Shown: positions 7,809 to 16,262, numbered from the stretch's first letter. The stretch is 36,014 nt of DNA from Oscillatoria sp. (GCA_011390515.1 JAABSJ010000034.1:1-36014), one strand, 5' to 3'. Notes: generated from the letters alone by a model not told the origin. Made by a program: numbers and translations.

Positions 7809-8033
7809 TTATTCTTCTAATCCAGCTTCAGCTAGGGCTTGTAACTCGGGTTCTTCTTCATAGATTTCCGCATAAAGGGCGGCTGATTCCTGTAATTTAG
7901 CTGATTCTAAAGCCGATCGCAATCTTTGCAGCGCTGCCATAACAAGCGCCCTCGAATCTTGAAACCCATAGTCTTGGAACTGTTCAACAAATTGGCTGAT
8001 TGAATCATCCAGTTTAAATGTATATTCTTTCAC
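7809..8033 (-). CDS. Small ribbon-helix-helix-like (antitoxin-type) protein, no toxin partner
   Basis: A 74-residue acidic protein with a GTG start and an AGGA site upstream. The N-terminus (KEYTFKLDDSISQFVEQF followed by SRALVMAALQRL) has the strand-helix-helix pattern of ParD/CopG-type antitoxins, and the acidic tail resembles the toxin-wrapping tails of such proteins. No toxin gene adjoins it: downstream is the convergent TPR gene, upstream only a repeat. It may be an orphan antitoxin or a small regulator. Identification rests on pattern only. Confidence 0.6.
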   Translation of the reverse strand: MKEYTFKLDDSISQFVEQFQDYGFQDSRALVMAALQRLRSALESAKLQESAALYAEIYEEEPELQALAEAGLEE

Positions 8034-8087
8034 CTTCTCTATCCTCTCGAACGAAACGGCTAATCAACAAAGTCGTTTGTCTTTACT

Positions 8088-8145
8088 TAGCCCGCGCAGG
8101 CGGGCTTCGTTTGTATAGCCCCACCCTTGAGGGTGCGGGTTTTTA
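8088..8145. repeat. Double-hairpin repeat, family A copy 2
   Basis: AGCCCGCGCAGGCGGGCT hairpin, then GCCCCACCCTTGAGGGTGCGGG followed by a T-run on the plus strand. It lies between the Ski2-like helicase gene and the small antitoxin-like gene. Confidence 0.8.
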
Positions 8146-8183
8146 TTGCTCATTATTAATGCAGAATCTGGGATAAAACCTAA

Positions 8184-8207
8184 CCCTCCCCAAAATATCG
8201 GGGAGGG
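8184..8207 (-). terminator. Hairpin after the Ski2-like helicase gene
   Basis: CCCTCCCC at 8184-8191 pairs with GGGGAGGG at 8200-8207 across an 8-base loop, 57 bases beyond the helicase stop. On the minus strand it is followed by TTAGGTTTTATCC, a poor U-tract, so termination is plausible but not certain. Confidence 0.4.
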
Positions 8208-8263
8208 CGATCGCACCCCCAAACCTGAACTGTTTGAGGAGCCTTCAAACCTCGGTTAGTGGC

Positions 8264-10972
8264 TTAATCCACTGTCTCATTCACCGGGAAGCGATTAATC
8301 AACTGAATCGCCCGATAAGCATTCACCTTTAACTCCTCAGAAATGTGGGGAACATAAGGAATCTGAGACAAGAAATCCAAAGTCCGGCGCAACATCCGCA
8401 CAATATCACCCTCATCCAAACTCGTATTCGCACAGAGTTCGGTCCATTCCACTCCCAGCGCCCACTCTTCGACGATCGCAATTAATTGCCGTTCTAACCA
8501 AATCGGCAGGGTCACACGATGCCGGTGTTGCAGTTGAAACAGTTTCCGTCGTTCTCCTTGCAGTTGCGACAACGCCCCATCCACCTCTCGGGACAGATTA
8601 TAATTCGTCCAATTATCGGGACGGGAAACCTCCGTCACCAAGGCGGCACAAGCGCAGGCAAACTGATGGGGTTGTAACCATTCTAAACAGCCGGACATCA
8701 GGGCCAGTCCCAACCATAACTCATTATCTCCCCGAATCGCTGCCGCGCTTTCCCCCAAGGAAGTCACCTCAAAGGTCAGATTTTCAATCACCTCTTCATC
8801 ACCATCGGTTTGGGTTTCCAACTGTCGTAAACATCCCACCTGTTGGAGAATGTTAATCAAATCCAAAAACTCTTCCCAGTGCGCAGTCAGATGGCTATCC
8901 AGCTTATTTTTAACCTTACTCAGGTCGCTTTCGACGCGCTTATAGCGTTTAAATTGTTTAACCAGAGTACCAGGATGTCCATACTGATTCAAAGGATGGT
9001 CCTTCAGTTGAGCTTGCAGGACGGCAATTCGCCCCTCCTGTTCCACCACTTCTGGAGCATAAAAGGTGGGAACTTCCAGGGGAATCAACTGGGCGATCGC
9101 CGCTGTATCTTCATTCCCCTTGCGCGACTGTCCCGGTTTCAACACCAATTCCCCTGGAGGTAACGGAGATTCAAATTGATTCCACTTCGGAAGCGGTTCA
9201 TGCAATTCCACCACATCCAGTCCGGTCCCCACATACCAGCGATTGTTTTGACTCAGACAGACCAAAATTGGCGATTTCCCCGGTCCCGGTGCTTTGGCCA
9301 CCATAACGGCCAAAATGGGCTCTTTCGTGACAATATGACGGCCTTTGAGACTGAGTAGTTGTCCCGGTTCAGCCATCGGCAGCGCTTGAGCGGCGATCGT
9401 CCGGGTGGATTCTCGCGCTTGCTCCTCTAGGGTTTTGAGCAGTTGCTTTTCCACCTTCATGCGATCGCGTAATTTTTGATATCCCTTACACAGGTCCTCA
9501 TCCACCCCTTGTAACTGCTTTTTGAGATTGGCCAATTCCTGGGTTTGTTTGGAAATATCTTGCAGTTTCGGTTGCAGGTGCAAGGTTGCCAAATACTGCC
9601 CAAAACTCGATTCCACCAGTTCTTTGGTTTCTTCTAAAGTGTGGGTTTGCAGCAGATTTAAAACCATCCCGTAAGTGGGAGTAAACTGACTCACCAACGG
9701 GTCCGGTCCCACGGTGGCTAAGTAGGACGCTTCTTTTGCCCCTTCAAACCGGGTCTGTACCGTGACCACATACCCCCGTTCATCCATCCCCCGACGACCG
9801 GCTCGACCGGACATTTGCAGGAATTCTGAGGCTTTTAAGAGTCGATGTCCATCATCGGTGCGCTTGGACAAACTAGAAATCACTGTCGTTCTAGCAGGCA
9901 TATTAATGCCCGCCGCCAGGGTTTCCGTGGCAAAGACGACTTTAATTAACCCCGCCTGAAACAGTTCTTCGACTAATCCTTTCCAAGCAGGTAAAATTCC
10001 AGCATGATGGGCGGCGATTCCCCGCAGCAGGGGTTGCAGTTGTCCCGTGCGTTCCGCTTCTGGGTTTTTGGCTAAAAATTCATGGACTCGTTTGTGCAGT
10101 TGGGCCGCTTCTTTAGGCGTCACCAGACTCAGGTCAGATACTTGAGTCACTGCATCATCACACCTCCGACGACTGAAGATGAAGTAAATCGCCGGAAGCA
10201 TATCTTGTTTGTGCAAATGAGTCAATAACTCGATTAACCCCGGTTCGTCTCGATTCGACCCTCTGCCTTTGCCTGGGGTTTTAATCAGGCGCTGGTTAAT
10301 TTTGGTCTGGTCTTTACTCAGCAGGGGAAATAATCCCTTGGCGCTGCAAAAGTAAAATTCCAGGGGAACGGGTCGATAGTCGGAGTAAATCAACTCCGTG
10401 GGACCATGTACTTCGGAGATCCACTCGGTCAACTGTCCCGCATTGGCAACAGTGGCCGAGAGGGCCACAAGCTGAATTTCCGGAGGACAGTAGATAATCG
10501 ATTCTTCCCAGACGGTTCCCCGTTGGCGATCGTTCATGTAGTGGCATTCATCCAGAACCACCGCCTCAACCCCATGTAAGGAGGTCCCCACGGCCCCAAT
10601 GGAGGTGCCGTAGAGCATATTTCTAAAAATTTCCGTGGTCATCACCAAGACTGCTGCATCCCGGTTGATGGAGATATCCCCGGTGAGGAGTCCCACATTT
10701 TCCTCCCCAAACTGTTGGCGAAAGTCGCGCAGTTTTTGGTTGGAGAGGGCCTTGAGGGGGGTGGTGTAAAAGACTCGTCCACCCCGTTTTAAGGCGCGGT
10801 GGATGGTGTATTCTCCAATTAAGGTTTTCCCGGACCCCGTGGGCGCACAAACCACCACGGACCGGCCTGCTTCTAAGGCGTCGATCGCCTCATGCTGAAA
10901 TCTATCTAACGCAAAGGGAAACAGGTTGTCTGACTCAAATTTTTTCAAGATAGGGGTACTGTTCACGCCCAA
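8264..10972 (-). CDS. Ski2/Mtr4-like DExH-box RNA helicase
   Basis: A 902-residue SF2 helicase with the Ski2-family motif set: Walker A APTGSGKT at 43-50, TPLKALSNQK (motif Ia), DECHYM at 141-146 (DExH), SAT at 172-174, and motif VI QMSGRAGRRGMD. The C-terminal third matches the length and layout of the DSHCT-type helical region seen in Ski2/Mtr4 proteins. Cyanobacteria and chloroplasts carry such helicases for RNA processing or turnover. The listed start is a TTG four bases after an AGGA; a GTG two codons downstream (10966), spaced 10 bases from the same AGGA, is an equally good start. It is a stand-alone gene with long spacers on both sides. Confidence 0.93.
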   Translation of the reverse strand: MGVNSTPILKKFESDNLFPFALDRFQHEAIDALEAGRSVVVCAPTGSGKTLIGEYTIHRALKRGGRVFYTTPLKALSNQKLRDFRQQFGEENVGLLTGDISINRDAAVLVMTTEIFRNMLYGTSIGAVGTSLHGVEAVVLDECHYMNDRQRGTVWEESIIYCPPEIQLVALSATVANAGQLTEWISEVHGPTELIYSDYRPVPLEFYFCSAKGLFPLLSKDQTKINQRLIKTPGKGRGSNRDEPGLIELLTHLHKQDMLPAIYFIFSRRRCDDAVTQVSDLSLVTPKEAAQLHKRVHEFLAKNPEAERTGQLQPLLRGIAAHHAGILPAWKGLVEELFQAGLIKVVFATETLAAGINMPARTTVISSLSKRTDDGHRLLKASEFLQMSGRAGRRGMDERGYVVTVQTRFEGAKEASYLATVGPDPLVSQFTPTYGMVLNLLQTHTLEETKELVESSFGQYLATLHLQPKLQDISKQTQELANLKKQLQGVDEDLCKGYQKLRDRMKVEKQLLKTLEEQARESTRTIAAQALPMAEPGQLLSLKGRHIVTKEPILAVMVAKAPGPGKSPILVCLSQNNRWYVGTGLDVVELHEPLPKWNQFESPLPPGELVLKPGQSRKGNEDTAAIAQLIPLEVPTFYAPEVVEQEGRIAVLQAQLKDHPLNQYGHPGTLVKQFKRYKRVESDLSKVKNKLDSHLTAHWEEFLDLINILQQVGCLRQLETQTDGDEEVIENLTFEVTSLGESAAAIRGDNELWLGLALMSGCLEWLQPHQFACACAALVTEVSRPDNWTNYNLSREVDGALSQLQGERRKLFQLQHRHRVTLPIWLERQLIAIVEEWALGVEWTELCANTSLDEGDIVRMLRRTLDFLSQIPYVPHISEELKVNAYRAIQLINRFPVNETVD

Positions 10973-11431
10973 AAATTCCTAGTGCTTTTGTTTACTGTTT
11001 TTTCAAATCGGTTTGCCTGGGTCGCTCGTCTGATCTAGCGGTTGCTTTCGTTAGCAGTCGGATACGTTTTTTTAGCGTTCTCCTCCGCTGCCCTGAGAAT
11101 ATGCTCGCTTCCCAATTGCCTGACCGATTTTGGTGGGGGGTTGCCCGTTGGTTGGCTCTCTCCCCCGCTTCTTTATTAAAATCCCATTATTCTTTGGTGA
11201 TTATTATAGCAATCTTCGGGGTCATCCTTCGAGTTGAGTTTATACCTGTTCTGGTTTCAAAAAATCGAAGGGTCATCTCGCCAATTCTTGGCTTTAATTG
11301 TTGAATTCTTGAATGATGACCTTGGGGGTTTTCCTTGTACAGGTATCCCCTCGGGTCCGGTCTCTCCAGTCTTTTGAACTTGTTAGCTATTAACAATTGT
11401 CAATTTTAAAACAGAGATAGACGAAACTGGG
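10973..11431. other. Intergenic spacer, no gene seen
   Basis: This 459-bp gap lies between two minus-strand genes. Open frames of 60-70 codons exist on both strands but have no ribosome-binding site and no recognisable pattern. No hairpin followed by a U-tract and no repeat family of this window was found. It probably holds the promoter of the Ski2-like helicase, which I cannot place. Confidence 0.5.
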
Positions 11432-13624
11432 TTACAAGCGGCGCATGAGTTCGCTTAAGAGGGAACCGGGGACTCGGGATAATGCCCGCGTTTGGCCCTC
11501 GATGCCAAATTCCCCATAAATGGTGCGGACAATTTGGACAATATAGGCCCAGGCATTTTGATGGCGTTCCGGTTGGTCTTCAGTGGCGATCGCCCCTTGG
11601 ATATAATGATCCAGGGCGCTATGGAGATGTTGTGCGCGGCAGGTGGTATCGGGGATCGCGTTGGTTTGGGTCACCAGTTGATAATGAGCCAATCCTACGT
11701 TCGTATGAGCCGCAATCAAATCAAAGGCTAATATTTTTTGGGGAGAAGACTGACCCCCGGTTTGTTGAGAGAGTGTCTCTCCCAAGGTAATGGCTGCATC
11801 GTAGGCGGCGATCGCCTCTTGTAAAAATTCCGCCCTCAGTTCCGGTTCCGATTGCGAGTGATTGGCCAGATGCCAATAGGCGGTTCCTAAATTATTTTGA
11901 GTCGCAGCATGAGCCGCCGGAACAGTCTGTTTAGTTCGATACATTAAAGCAATCTGATAAGCGGCGATCGCCAGCATCAGATAATCTTTGGGTTGTTCAT
12001 ACTGGGCTAAATTCCAATAGGCTGTGCCCAAATTATTTTGAATCATCCCATATTCTAGGGGTTGTTCTGACCGGGAGTGATGACGCAACGCTTCACTATA
12101 GGCCGCAACCGCTTGTTTTAAATTCTGCACCGCATCCCGATGTTGGGCCAAGTTCCAATAGGCGGTTCCCAAATTATTCTGAGTCGCGGCATAAGGCCGC
12201 AGGTCCCCACCGGATTCTCCCTTCCGATAGTTTAAGGCTTGTTGGTAGGCCAGGATGGAATGCTCTAAATTCTCCTGGCGATCGCGATACCGGGCCAATT
12301 CACTATAGACTGCCCCTAAATTATTCTGAATCCGCGCCCAGACAGCGGTTTGGGCCTCGGCATCCAGATGTTGCAACCCCTGATGATAGAGTTCAACTGC
12401 CTTGAATAACTCGGGGAGTTTCTCCTCCGGTTGCGATTGATAGCGCGATCGCATCCAGTGACAATTTCCCAAGTCATTGGCCAAATCCCCCCACTCCGGC
12501 GCATCCTTCTCCATCAAGGCGATCGCCTCTTCATAAGCCAAAATTGCCACAGTCAAATATTGCGGCAACAACTCCGGTGTGACTGTCGCCCCATTTTGAC
12601 TCCCACCATTCCCCTTGGATAACCCATCCCGATAAAACGAACCCAATTTTAGATAAGCATGGGCCAGTTCCCCCCGAGAGGTCCCGCTATAGTGCAGTTG
12701 TTCCACCTGTTCCAACAGTTTCAGGGGAATAGTATTGGCCGCCGAAGGCACTACTTCTGCCTTGACATCGGCGCTGATTTTTGCATTAACGGTGGCCCAG
12801 ACTAATTCCACCAGCTTTGCTGGAGGGTTGGGGGGAGATGGGGGAGATGGGGGAGATGGGGGAGATGGGGGAGATGGGGGAGAGAGGGGGGAGATTGGGG
12901 CGGTGAGTAGGGGGGTGGGGGTTTTGAGGGGGCGGTAGTCCCCTTCTGTTTCTCGGTGGGATTGTTCTAAGGGGAGTAATTGTCGCGGTGGGGTATTTTC
13001 TTGGGATAATCGGGGGATGACGGAGGATGCTTCAATGGTGGTTTGACTGTACTCTGGGGACGGGGCGATGGGGGTGGGTTCGCCCTCAAACTCAAAGAGT
13101 CCTGTGCGACAGTGCCAAAATTGGGGTGCAGATTGAGCGATCGTGCGACTCCAGGGACGGGAGACCCAGAGTAAAATACTACAAGAAAACAGGCGATCGC
13201 CCGCATCACTCAAGCGACCCTCACTGGCATCTAAGTCCGCCAAAAACGACCATTGCACCGTTGGACTCGCCTTGGTTAATTTTTCTAATCCTAGGACCTG
13301 AAACACCGGCAAAGGCGATCGCGGATTGGGCAGCGGATGACGAGTGATCCATGCCTCAATTTGGGCGATCGGATTGGGGTCCTGAAGATTTAACTCCAAA
13401 CTGACCAATCGAGGATATTCCGATTGGCGAGTTTTCCCGCTTCCACAATCCTCTTGCAAATCCGCAACTAAACCCTTTGCCAATCGGTTTCGCAGAGGCA
13501 AGTCATCACAGACCGCCACAAAAATTTGACGGCGTAAATTCAGACTCAGCGCCAATTTAAGCTGCTTGTAGGTTTGCCGATTAACGTCCAAAACTGTTAG
13601 GGGAAGAATATCCGTTACGATCAT
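11432..13624 (-). CDS. TPR protein with N-terminal P-loop-adjacent-type domain and SPP-repeat linker
   Basis: About 730 residues from the ATG at 13624 (MIVTDILPLTVLDVN); the frame stays open to a TTG at 13741, adding 39 residues that look poorly folded. Residues 1-190 form a compact domain rich in alternating strands (RQIFVAVCDDLPLRNRLA, PVFQVLGLEKL) that resembles an ATPase-like fold but shows no Walker A motif. A Ser-Pro-Pro linker follows, coded by a 9-bp DNA repeat (12831-12884). The C-terminal half carries at least four units of about 60 residues, each with a QNNLGTAYWNLA-type helix, a TPR variant frequent in cyanobacteria. A scaffold or signalling role is likely. No partner gene is adjacent. 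Confidence 0.75.
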   Translation of the reverse strand: MIVTDILPLTVLDVNRQTYKQLKLALSLNLRRQIFVAVCDDLPLRNRLAKGLVADLQEDCGSGKTRQSEYPRLVSLELNLQDPNPIAQIEAWITRHPLPNPRSPLPVFQVLGLEKLTKASPTVQWSFLADLDASEGRLSDAGDRLFSCSILLWVSRPWSRTIAQSAPQFWHCRTGLFEFEGEPTPIAPSPEYSQTTIEASSVIPRLSQENTPPRQLLPLEQSHRETEGDYRPLKTPTPLLTAPISPLSPPSPPSPPSPPSPPSPPNPPAKLVELVWATVNAKISADVKAEVVPSAANTIPLKLLEQVEQLHYSGTSRGELAHAYLKLGSFYRDGLSKGNGGSQNGATVTPELLPQYLTVAILAYEEAIALMEKDAPEWGDLANDLGNCHWMRSRYQSQPEEKLPELFKAVELYHQGLQHLDAEAQTAVWARIQNNLGAVYSELARYRDRQENLEHSILAYQQALNYRKGESGGDLRPYAATQNNLGTAYWNLAQHRDAVQNLKQAVAAYSEALRHHSRSEQPLEYGMIQNNLGTAYWNLAQYEQPKDYLMLAIAAYQIALMYRTKQTVPAAHAATQNNLGTAYWHLANHSQSEPELRAEFLQEAIAAYDAAITLGETLSQQTGGQSSPQKILAFDLIAAHTNVGLAHYQLVTQTNAIPDTTCRAQHLHSALDHYIQGAIATEDQPERHQNAWAYIVQIVRTIYGEFGIEGQTRALSRVPGSLLSELMRRL
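12831..12884. repeat. 9-bp repeat inside a coding region (Ser-Pro-Pro linker)
   Basis: Five exact GGGGGAGAT units (12831-12875) and a variant sixth unit. On the minus strand they code SPP triplets in frame. The same nonamer forms an intergenic array at 14202-14327. Confidence 0.9.
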
Positions 13625-13790
13625 CGTATCAGGATCACGAGTGCAGGGCATAAGGATGCAAACTCTGCCGAGGGTACACTTAACACTTAACTCCATCGGC
13701 AAAGTTGGCGTGAACAGATACTCTTTCCAGGAGTTCCTCAAAGGTTCAGGAGGGATAACACTGGGGCGATCGTCCGGAAAAATTCTCAGA

Positions 13791-13888
13791 AGAAACGACT
13801 AAAGTCGTTACTACAAACATTTAGAAACAAGTTCAGTCGTCTCCCCTTGTTCGTAGTGACGACTTCAGTCGTCTCCCCTTGTTCGTAA
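13791..13888. repeat. 32-bp repeat family, cluster 1
   Basis: One inverted unit (ACGACTAAAGTCGTTACTAC near 13796) and two direct units of TTCAGTCGTCTCCCCTTGTT at 13832 and 13864, exactly 32 bases apart. The core ACGACTTCAGTCGT is palindromic. It lies between the TPR gene start and psb34. Confidence 0.85.
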
Positions 13889-13913
13889 AAGAGGTTCCCA
13901 AAGGCTGTTCTAA

Positions 13914-14093
13914 TTAGCTGAGGTTAGAAATCAAGGCCGTTAAGACCAATAAACCGCTGACTAATAAAAGGCCCAAAACCGCCTGGAGCGCGTAGTTACG
14001 TTTTTCCGTGGTCGTTGGAGGGGTGGCGGTGTACATTTTCGGCTCTTTTGCAAAATTATTGAGCAATCCGCCTTCATCTTCGCTATAGGGCAT
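13914..14093 (-). CDS. psb34: Psb34/Ssl1498-family photosystem II assembly protein
   Basis: A 59-residue protein. The N-terminus (MPYSEDEGGLLNNFAKEPKMY) is the conserved signature of the Ssl1498/Psb34 family, which resembles the N-terminus of high-light-inducible proteins; the second half (residues 35-56) is a single membrane span (ALQAVLGLLLVSGLLVLTAL). Psb34 binds CP47-containing photosystem II intermediates in the thylakoid membrane during assembly or repair. A GAGG site lies about 9 bases before the ATG. Length and layout match the family, so the gene is complete. It is divergent from the PEP-CTERM gene, separated by 1.27 kb of repeats and non-coding sequence. Confidence 0.85.
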   Translation of the reverse strand: MPYSEDEGGLLNNFAKEPKMYTATPPTTTEKRNYALQAVLGLLLVSGLLVLTALISNLS

Positions 14094-14201
14094 TTGTTAA
14101 AACCTCAGTCTTTCTACCTACCTAATTTTACTCTACCAGATGGCGGGGAAGATTGATCCCGGAATCATCCATCAATTTTATCGACGATCCCATCTTGGAA
14201 T

Positions 14202-14327
14202 GGGGGAGATGGGGGAGATGGGGGAGATGGGGGAGATGGGGGAGATGGGGAGGATGGGGAGGATGGGGAGGATGGGGAGGATGGGGAGGATGGGGAGGAT
14301 GGGGAGGATGGGGAGGATGGGGAGGAT
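14202..14327. repeat. G-rich 9-bp tandem array
   Basis: Fourteen contiguous nonamers: five GGGGGAGAT (14202-14246) then nine GGGGAGGAT (14247-14327), with no interruption. The two blocks differ by one moved base, as if two variants were each amplified. The G-runs could form G-quadruplexes. Short inverted pieces recur at 14575-14600. Confidence 0.95.
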
Positions 14328-14336
14328 GGGGGAGAA

Positions 14337-14430
14337 GTTCGTAGTAACGACTTCAGTCGTTTCTTCAAGTTCGTAGTAACGACTTCAGTTGTTTCTTCAA
14401 GTTCGTAGTAACGACTTCAGTCGTTTCTTC
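14337..14430. repeat. 32-bp tandem repeat, three units
   Basis: Units start at 14337, 14369 and 14401 (GTTCGTAGTAACGACTTCAG then TCGTTTCTTCAA), exactly 32 bases apart. There are no unique spacers, so this is not a CRISPR array. The same unit occurs three times inverted at 19157-19254. Confidence 0.95.
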
Positions 14431-14455
14431 GTTACATGGCTGAAGCCATGTAACG
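14430..14455. repeat. Perfect palindrome CGTTACATGGCT/AGCCATGTAACG
   Basis: A 12-bp stem with a 2-base loop, directly abutting the 32-bp repeats. A related palindrome with a different stem sequence lies at 18909-18934 in the same relative position. Confidence 0.9.
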
Positions 14456-14513
14456 CTCTCTTGGAAGCTTTGCCTGTAGTCCCCAAGCAGGTAGACGGTA
14501 GACTCTCCAATTG

Positions 14514-14545
14514 CTCGTGTCATGGCTTTTAGGCCATGACACGAG
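14514..14545. repeat. Perfect palindrome CTCGTGTCATGGC/GCCATGACACGAG
   Basis: A 13-bp stem with the 6-base loop TTTTAG, immediately before an inverted 32-bp repeat unit. Together with the palindrome at 14430 it forms the centre of a composite inverted structure. Confidence 0.9.
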
Positions 14546-14548
14546 AGC

Positions 14549-14600
14549 AACGACTGAAGTCGTTACTACGAACAATCTCCCCCATCCTCCCCATCCTCCC
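14549..14600. repeat. Inverted 32-bp repeat unit and inverted nonamers
   Basis: AACGACTGAAGTCGTTACTA at 14549 is the reverse complement of the unit at 14337; ATCTCCCCCATCCTCCCCAT at 14575 is the reverse complement of the nonamer array. This mirrors the left half of the island. Confidence 0.85.
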
Positions 14601-14605
14601 GGAAC

Positions 14606-15360
14606 ACTGCGCTGTCCCTAACGTTATAGATAGAGAGAGTGTAGGTGTTGATCTTCCCTAAGCAAAATTTAAGAAACTTCTCTAGTTAGCCATGCGCTTA
14701 GATTCCAACCGGGGGTTGGAAATTGCCTCCGAGTTAATACGGAGTATAGAGCCTCTTCACCCTCTTGACAAGATTCCCCCAGTATGTATAGCTAAAAGCG
14801 TCTCAACCACTGGCGCAGAATCAGGCAAAATTATCTACAAGCCAGCTATAGATAGCGTTATTTAAAATTCTGCAAACCCAGGAAAAAGCGGGGGCCATTA
14901 CCAAGCAAAAGGGCAGAAGAACACTGAATGGAAAATCTTCGCCCTCGGTTACAGTTAAAAAAAAGTGGGATAGCCGGGAGAGAGTATGATTCCCATAGGA
15001 ATAGGGTAGGATTTCGGTCAGGGGATACCTGTAGAGCGAAAGTTCAAGGATGCTTTAATCCTCAGACTATAAGGAATCCAAGCTCAAGCCTGGGCGATTT
15101 AAACCCGCCCCCGATTGTGGGTCTACTTGAAACAATAGCTGCGGTTTGAACCCAAACAAACTGGAGGAGTGCTTCAACGCAACTTTACACCGGCTATCGA
15201 ATTTATAAAGCCTTGGTAAAGTTAGGCTAGTGAGTATAGACAACTCCTCAAGCTGTTGTTAATCTAAAAAGCATAAGGGGAACAGGCGATAACAAACGAA
15301 CTTCCCAACCATCCCACGCCAGATTCAGATACATAAAGACCACTAGGAGGGTTTGCTCAG
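14606..15360. other. Long non-coding region before the PEP-CTERM gene
   Basis: About 755 bp with no convincing gene. A 73-codon frame at 14928-15149 lacks a ribosome-binding site and family features. None of the repeat families of this window enters here. It may be a long 5' leader with structured RNA, or hold an unrecognised ncRNA. A strong AGGAGG site at 15344-15349 belongs to the following gene. Confidence 0.45.
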
Positions 15361-15993
15361 ATGAAACTTAATTTTTCTACCGTATTGGGTTCTGCTTTAG
15401 TCACCACAGGGTTCGTTTCCATGATTGCTGCATCTCCCGCAGTAGCTGCACCCACAGCAGGAACCTGTAGTATTACAGATGTATTATTAGGTAATGTTTC
15501 TGCTACCGCTTGTGAAGGAGCCTTTGAAGGTAATGACACTGGAGCGCAAGGTACATTACTCCCATCCTTAAATGGAGGTATGTTCTCCAGCTTTGTGGGT
15601 CCTGATGTAACCTGGTCTTTAGGTGCCAAGTCTGATGATGCTGGTAGTTGGTTACTCGCAGACGAAGACCAAAATCCCGGCACCTGGAGTTTGGAAAATG
15701 CCCTTAGCAGTGGCACATTTGTCCTGAGCCTGAAAGCGAATGACTATTATAGTGCATATCTCTTCCAAGGCATTGATTTCGCAACCACTGGTTTGCAAGG
15801 AATCTTCGACACCATCGGTGTAGCTGTTAACAAGGAGCGCGGTCAAGATTTATCTCACGCCTCTATCTTTCTCGCGAGTGGCGGCACAGTTACTGAACCC
15901 ACTCCAGTTCCCGAACCCGCTACTCTGCTCGGTTTGGCTGTAGTTGGTGGTGGACTCTCCCTGTCTCGTCGTCGCAAATCGACCTCCTGCTAG
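15361..15993 (+). CDS. PEP-CTERM sorting domain protein
   Basis: A 210-residue exported protein. Residues 1-30 are a signal peptide ending in PAVAA. The mature part (30-180) is rich in Gly, Ser, Thr and Asp with few charged residues and has two Cys near the N-terminus; it matches no enzyme that I recognise. Residues 183-210 are a classic PEP-CTERM tail: VPEPATLLGLAVVGGG, then a hydrophobic stretch, then RRR. Such tails are recognised by exosortase, which cleaves and anchors or releases the protein at the cell surface. AGGAGG lies 11 bases before the ATG. The gene is monocistronic, with a terminator downstream. Confidence 0.92.
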   Translation: MKLNFSTVLGSALVTTGFVSMIAASPAVAAPTAGTCSITDVLLGNVSATACEGAFEGNDTGAQGTLLPSLNGGMFSSFVGPDVTWSLGAKSDDAGSWLLADEDQNPGTWSLENALSSGTFVLSLKANDYYSAYLFQGIDFATTGLQGIFDTIGVAVNKERGQDLSHASIFLASGGTVTEPTPVPEPATLLGLAVVGGGLSLSRRRKSTSC

Positions 15994-16037
15994 GGATTGA
16001 TCGGCTAGGGTGATCGTAAACTAGCTTTTAACAGGTC

Positions 16038-16077
16038 AATCGCTATGGGCTAAAGCCTCTAGCGATTTGCTGTTTTT
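16038..16077 (+). terminator. Rho-independent terminator after the PEP-CTERM gene
   Basis: AATCGCTA (16038-16045) pairs with TAGCGATT (16060-16067), with an inner GGGCT/AGCC pairing, followed by TGCTGTTTTT. It lies 45 bases past the stop codon. Confidence 0.75.
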
Positions 16078-16262
16078 GGGGCAATCATCGGTTGAGGCAT
16101 TGTTCGCCAGTTCCCCGACTTCTATCCAAAAACCTGGGTACAGGAATGGGAAGACAACGGGGTTTCTTGACAACATTTCTGATGGTTTTGCCAGCAAGGT
16201 CCAGAAACCCGATGTCTATGTCTTCACTAACCCTACAGATAGAGGGAGGGAAATGCGCTCTA

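Noticed and set aside
11101-11304. 67-codon plus-strand frame
   Set aside because: No ribosome-binding site, no family resemblance, and it lies in an intergenic spacer with overlapping frames on the other strand.
14140-14376. Frames coding MGRMGRMGR or WGGWGGWGG repeats
   Set aside because: They are translations of the 9-bp DNA repeat and have no start signals.
14337-14430. Regular 32-bp repeats resembling a CRISPR array
   Set aside because: Units are contiguous with no unique spacers, and no cas gene is present.
14928-15149. 73-codon plus-strand frame before the PEP-CTERM gene
   Set aside because: No ribosome-binding site and a composition unlike a folded protein.
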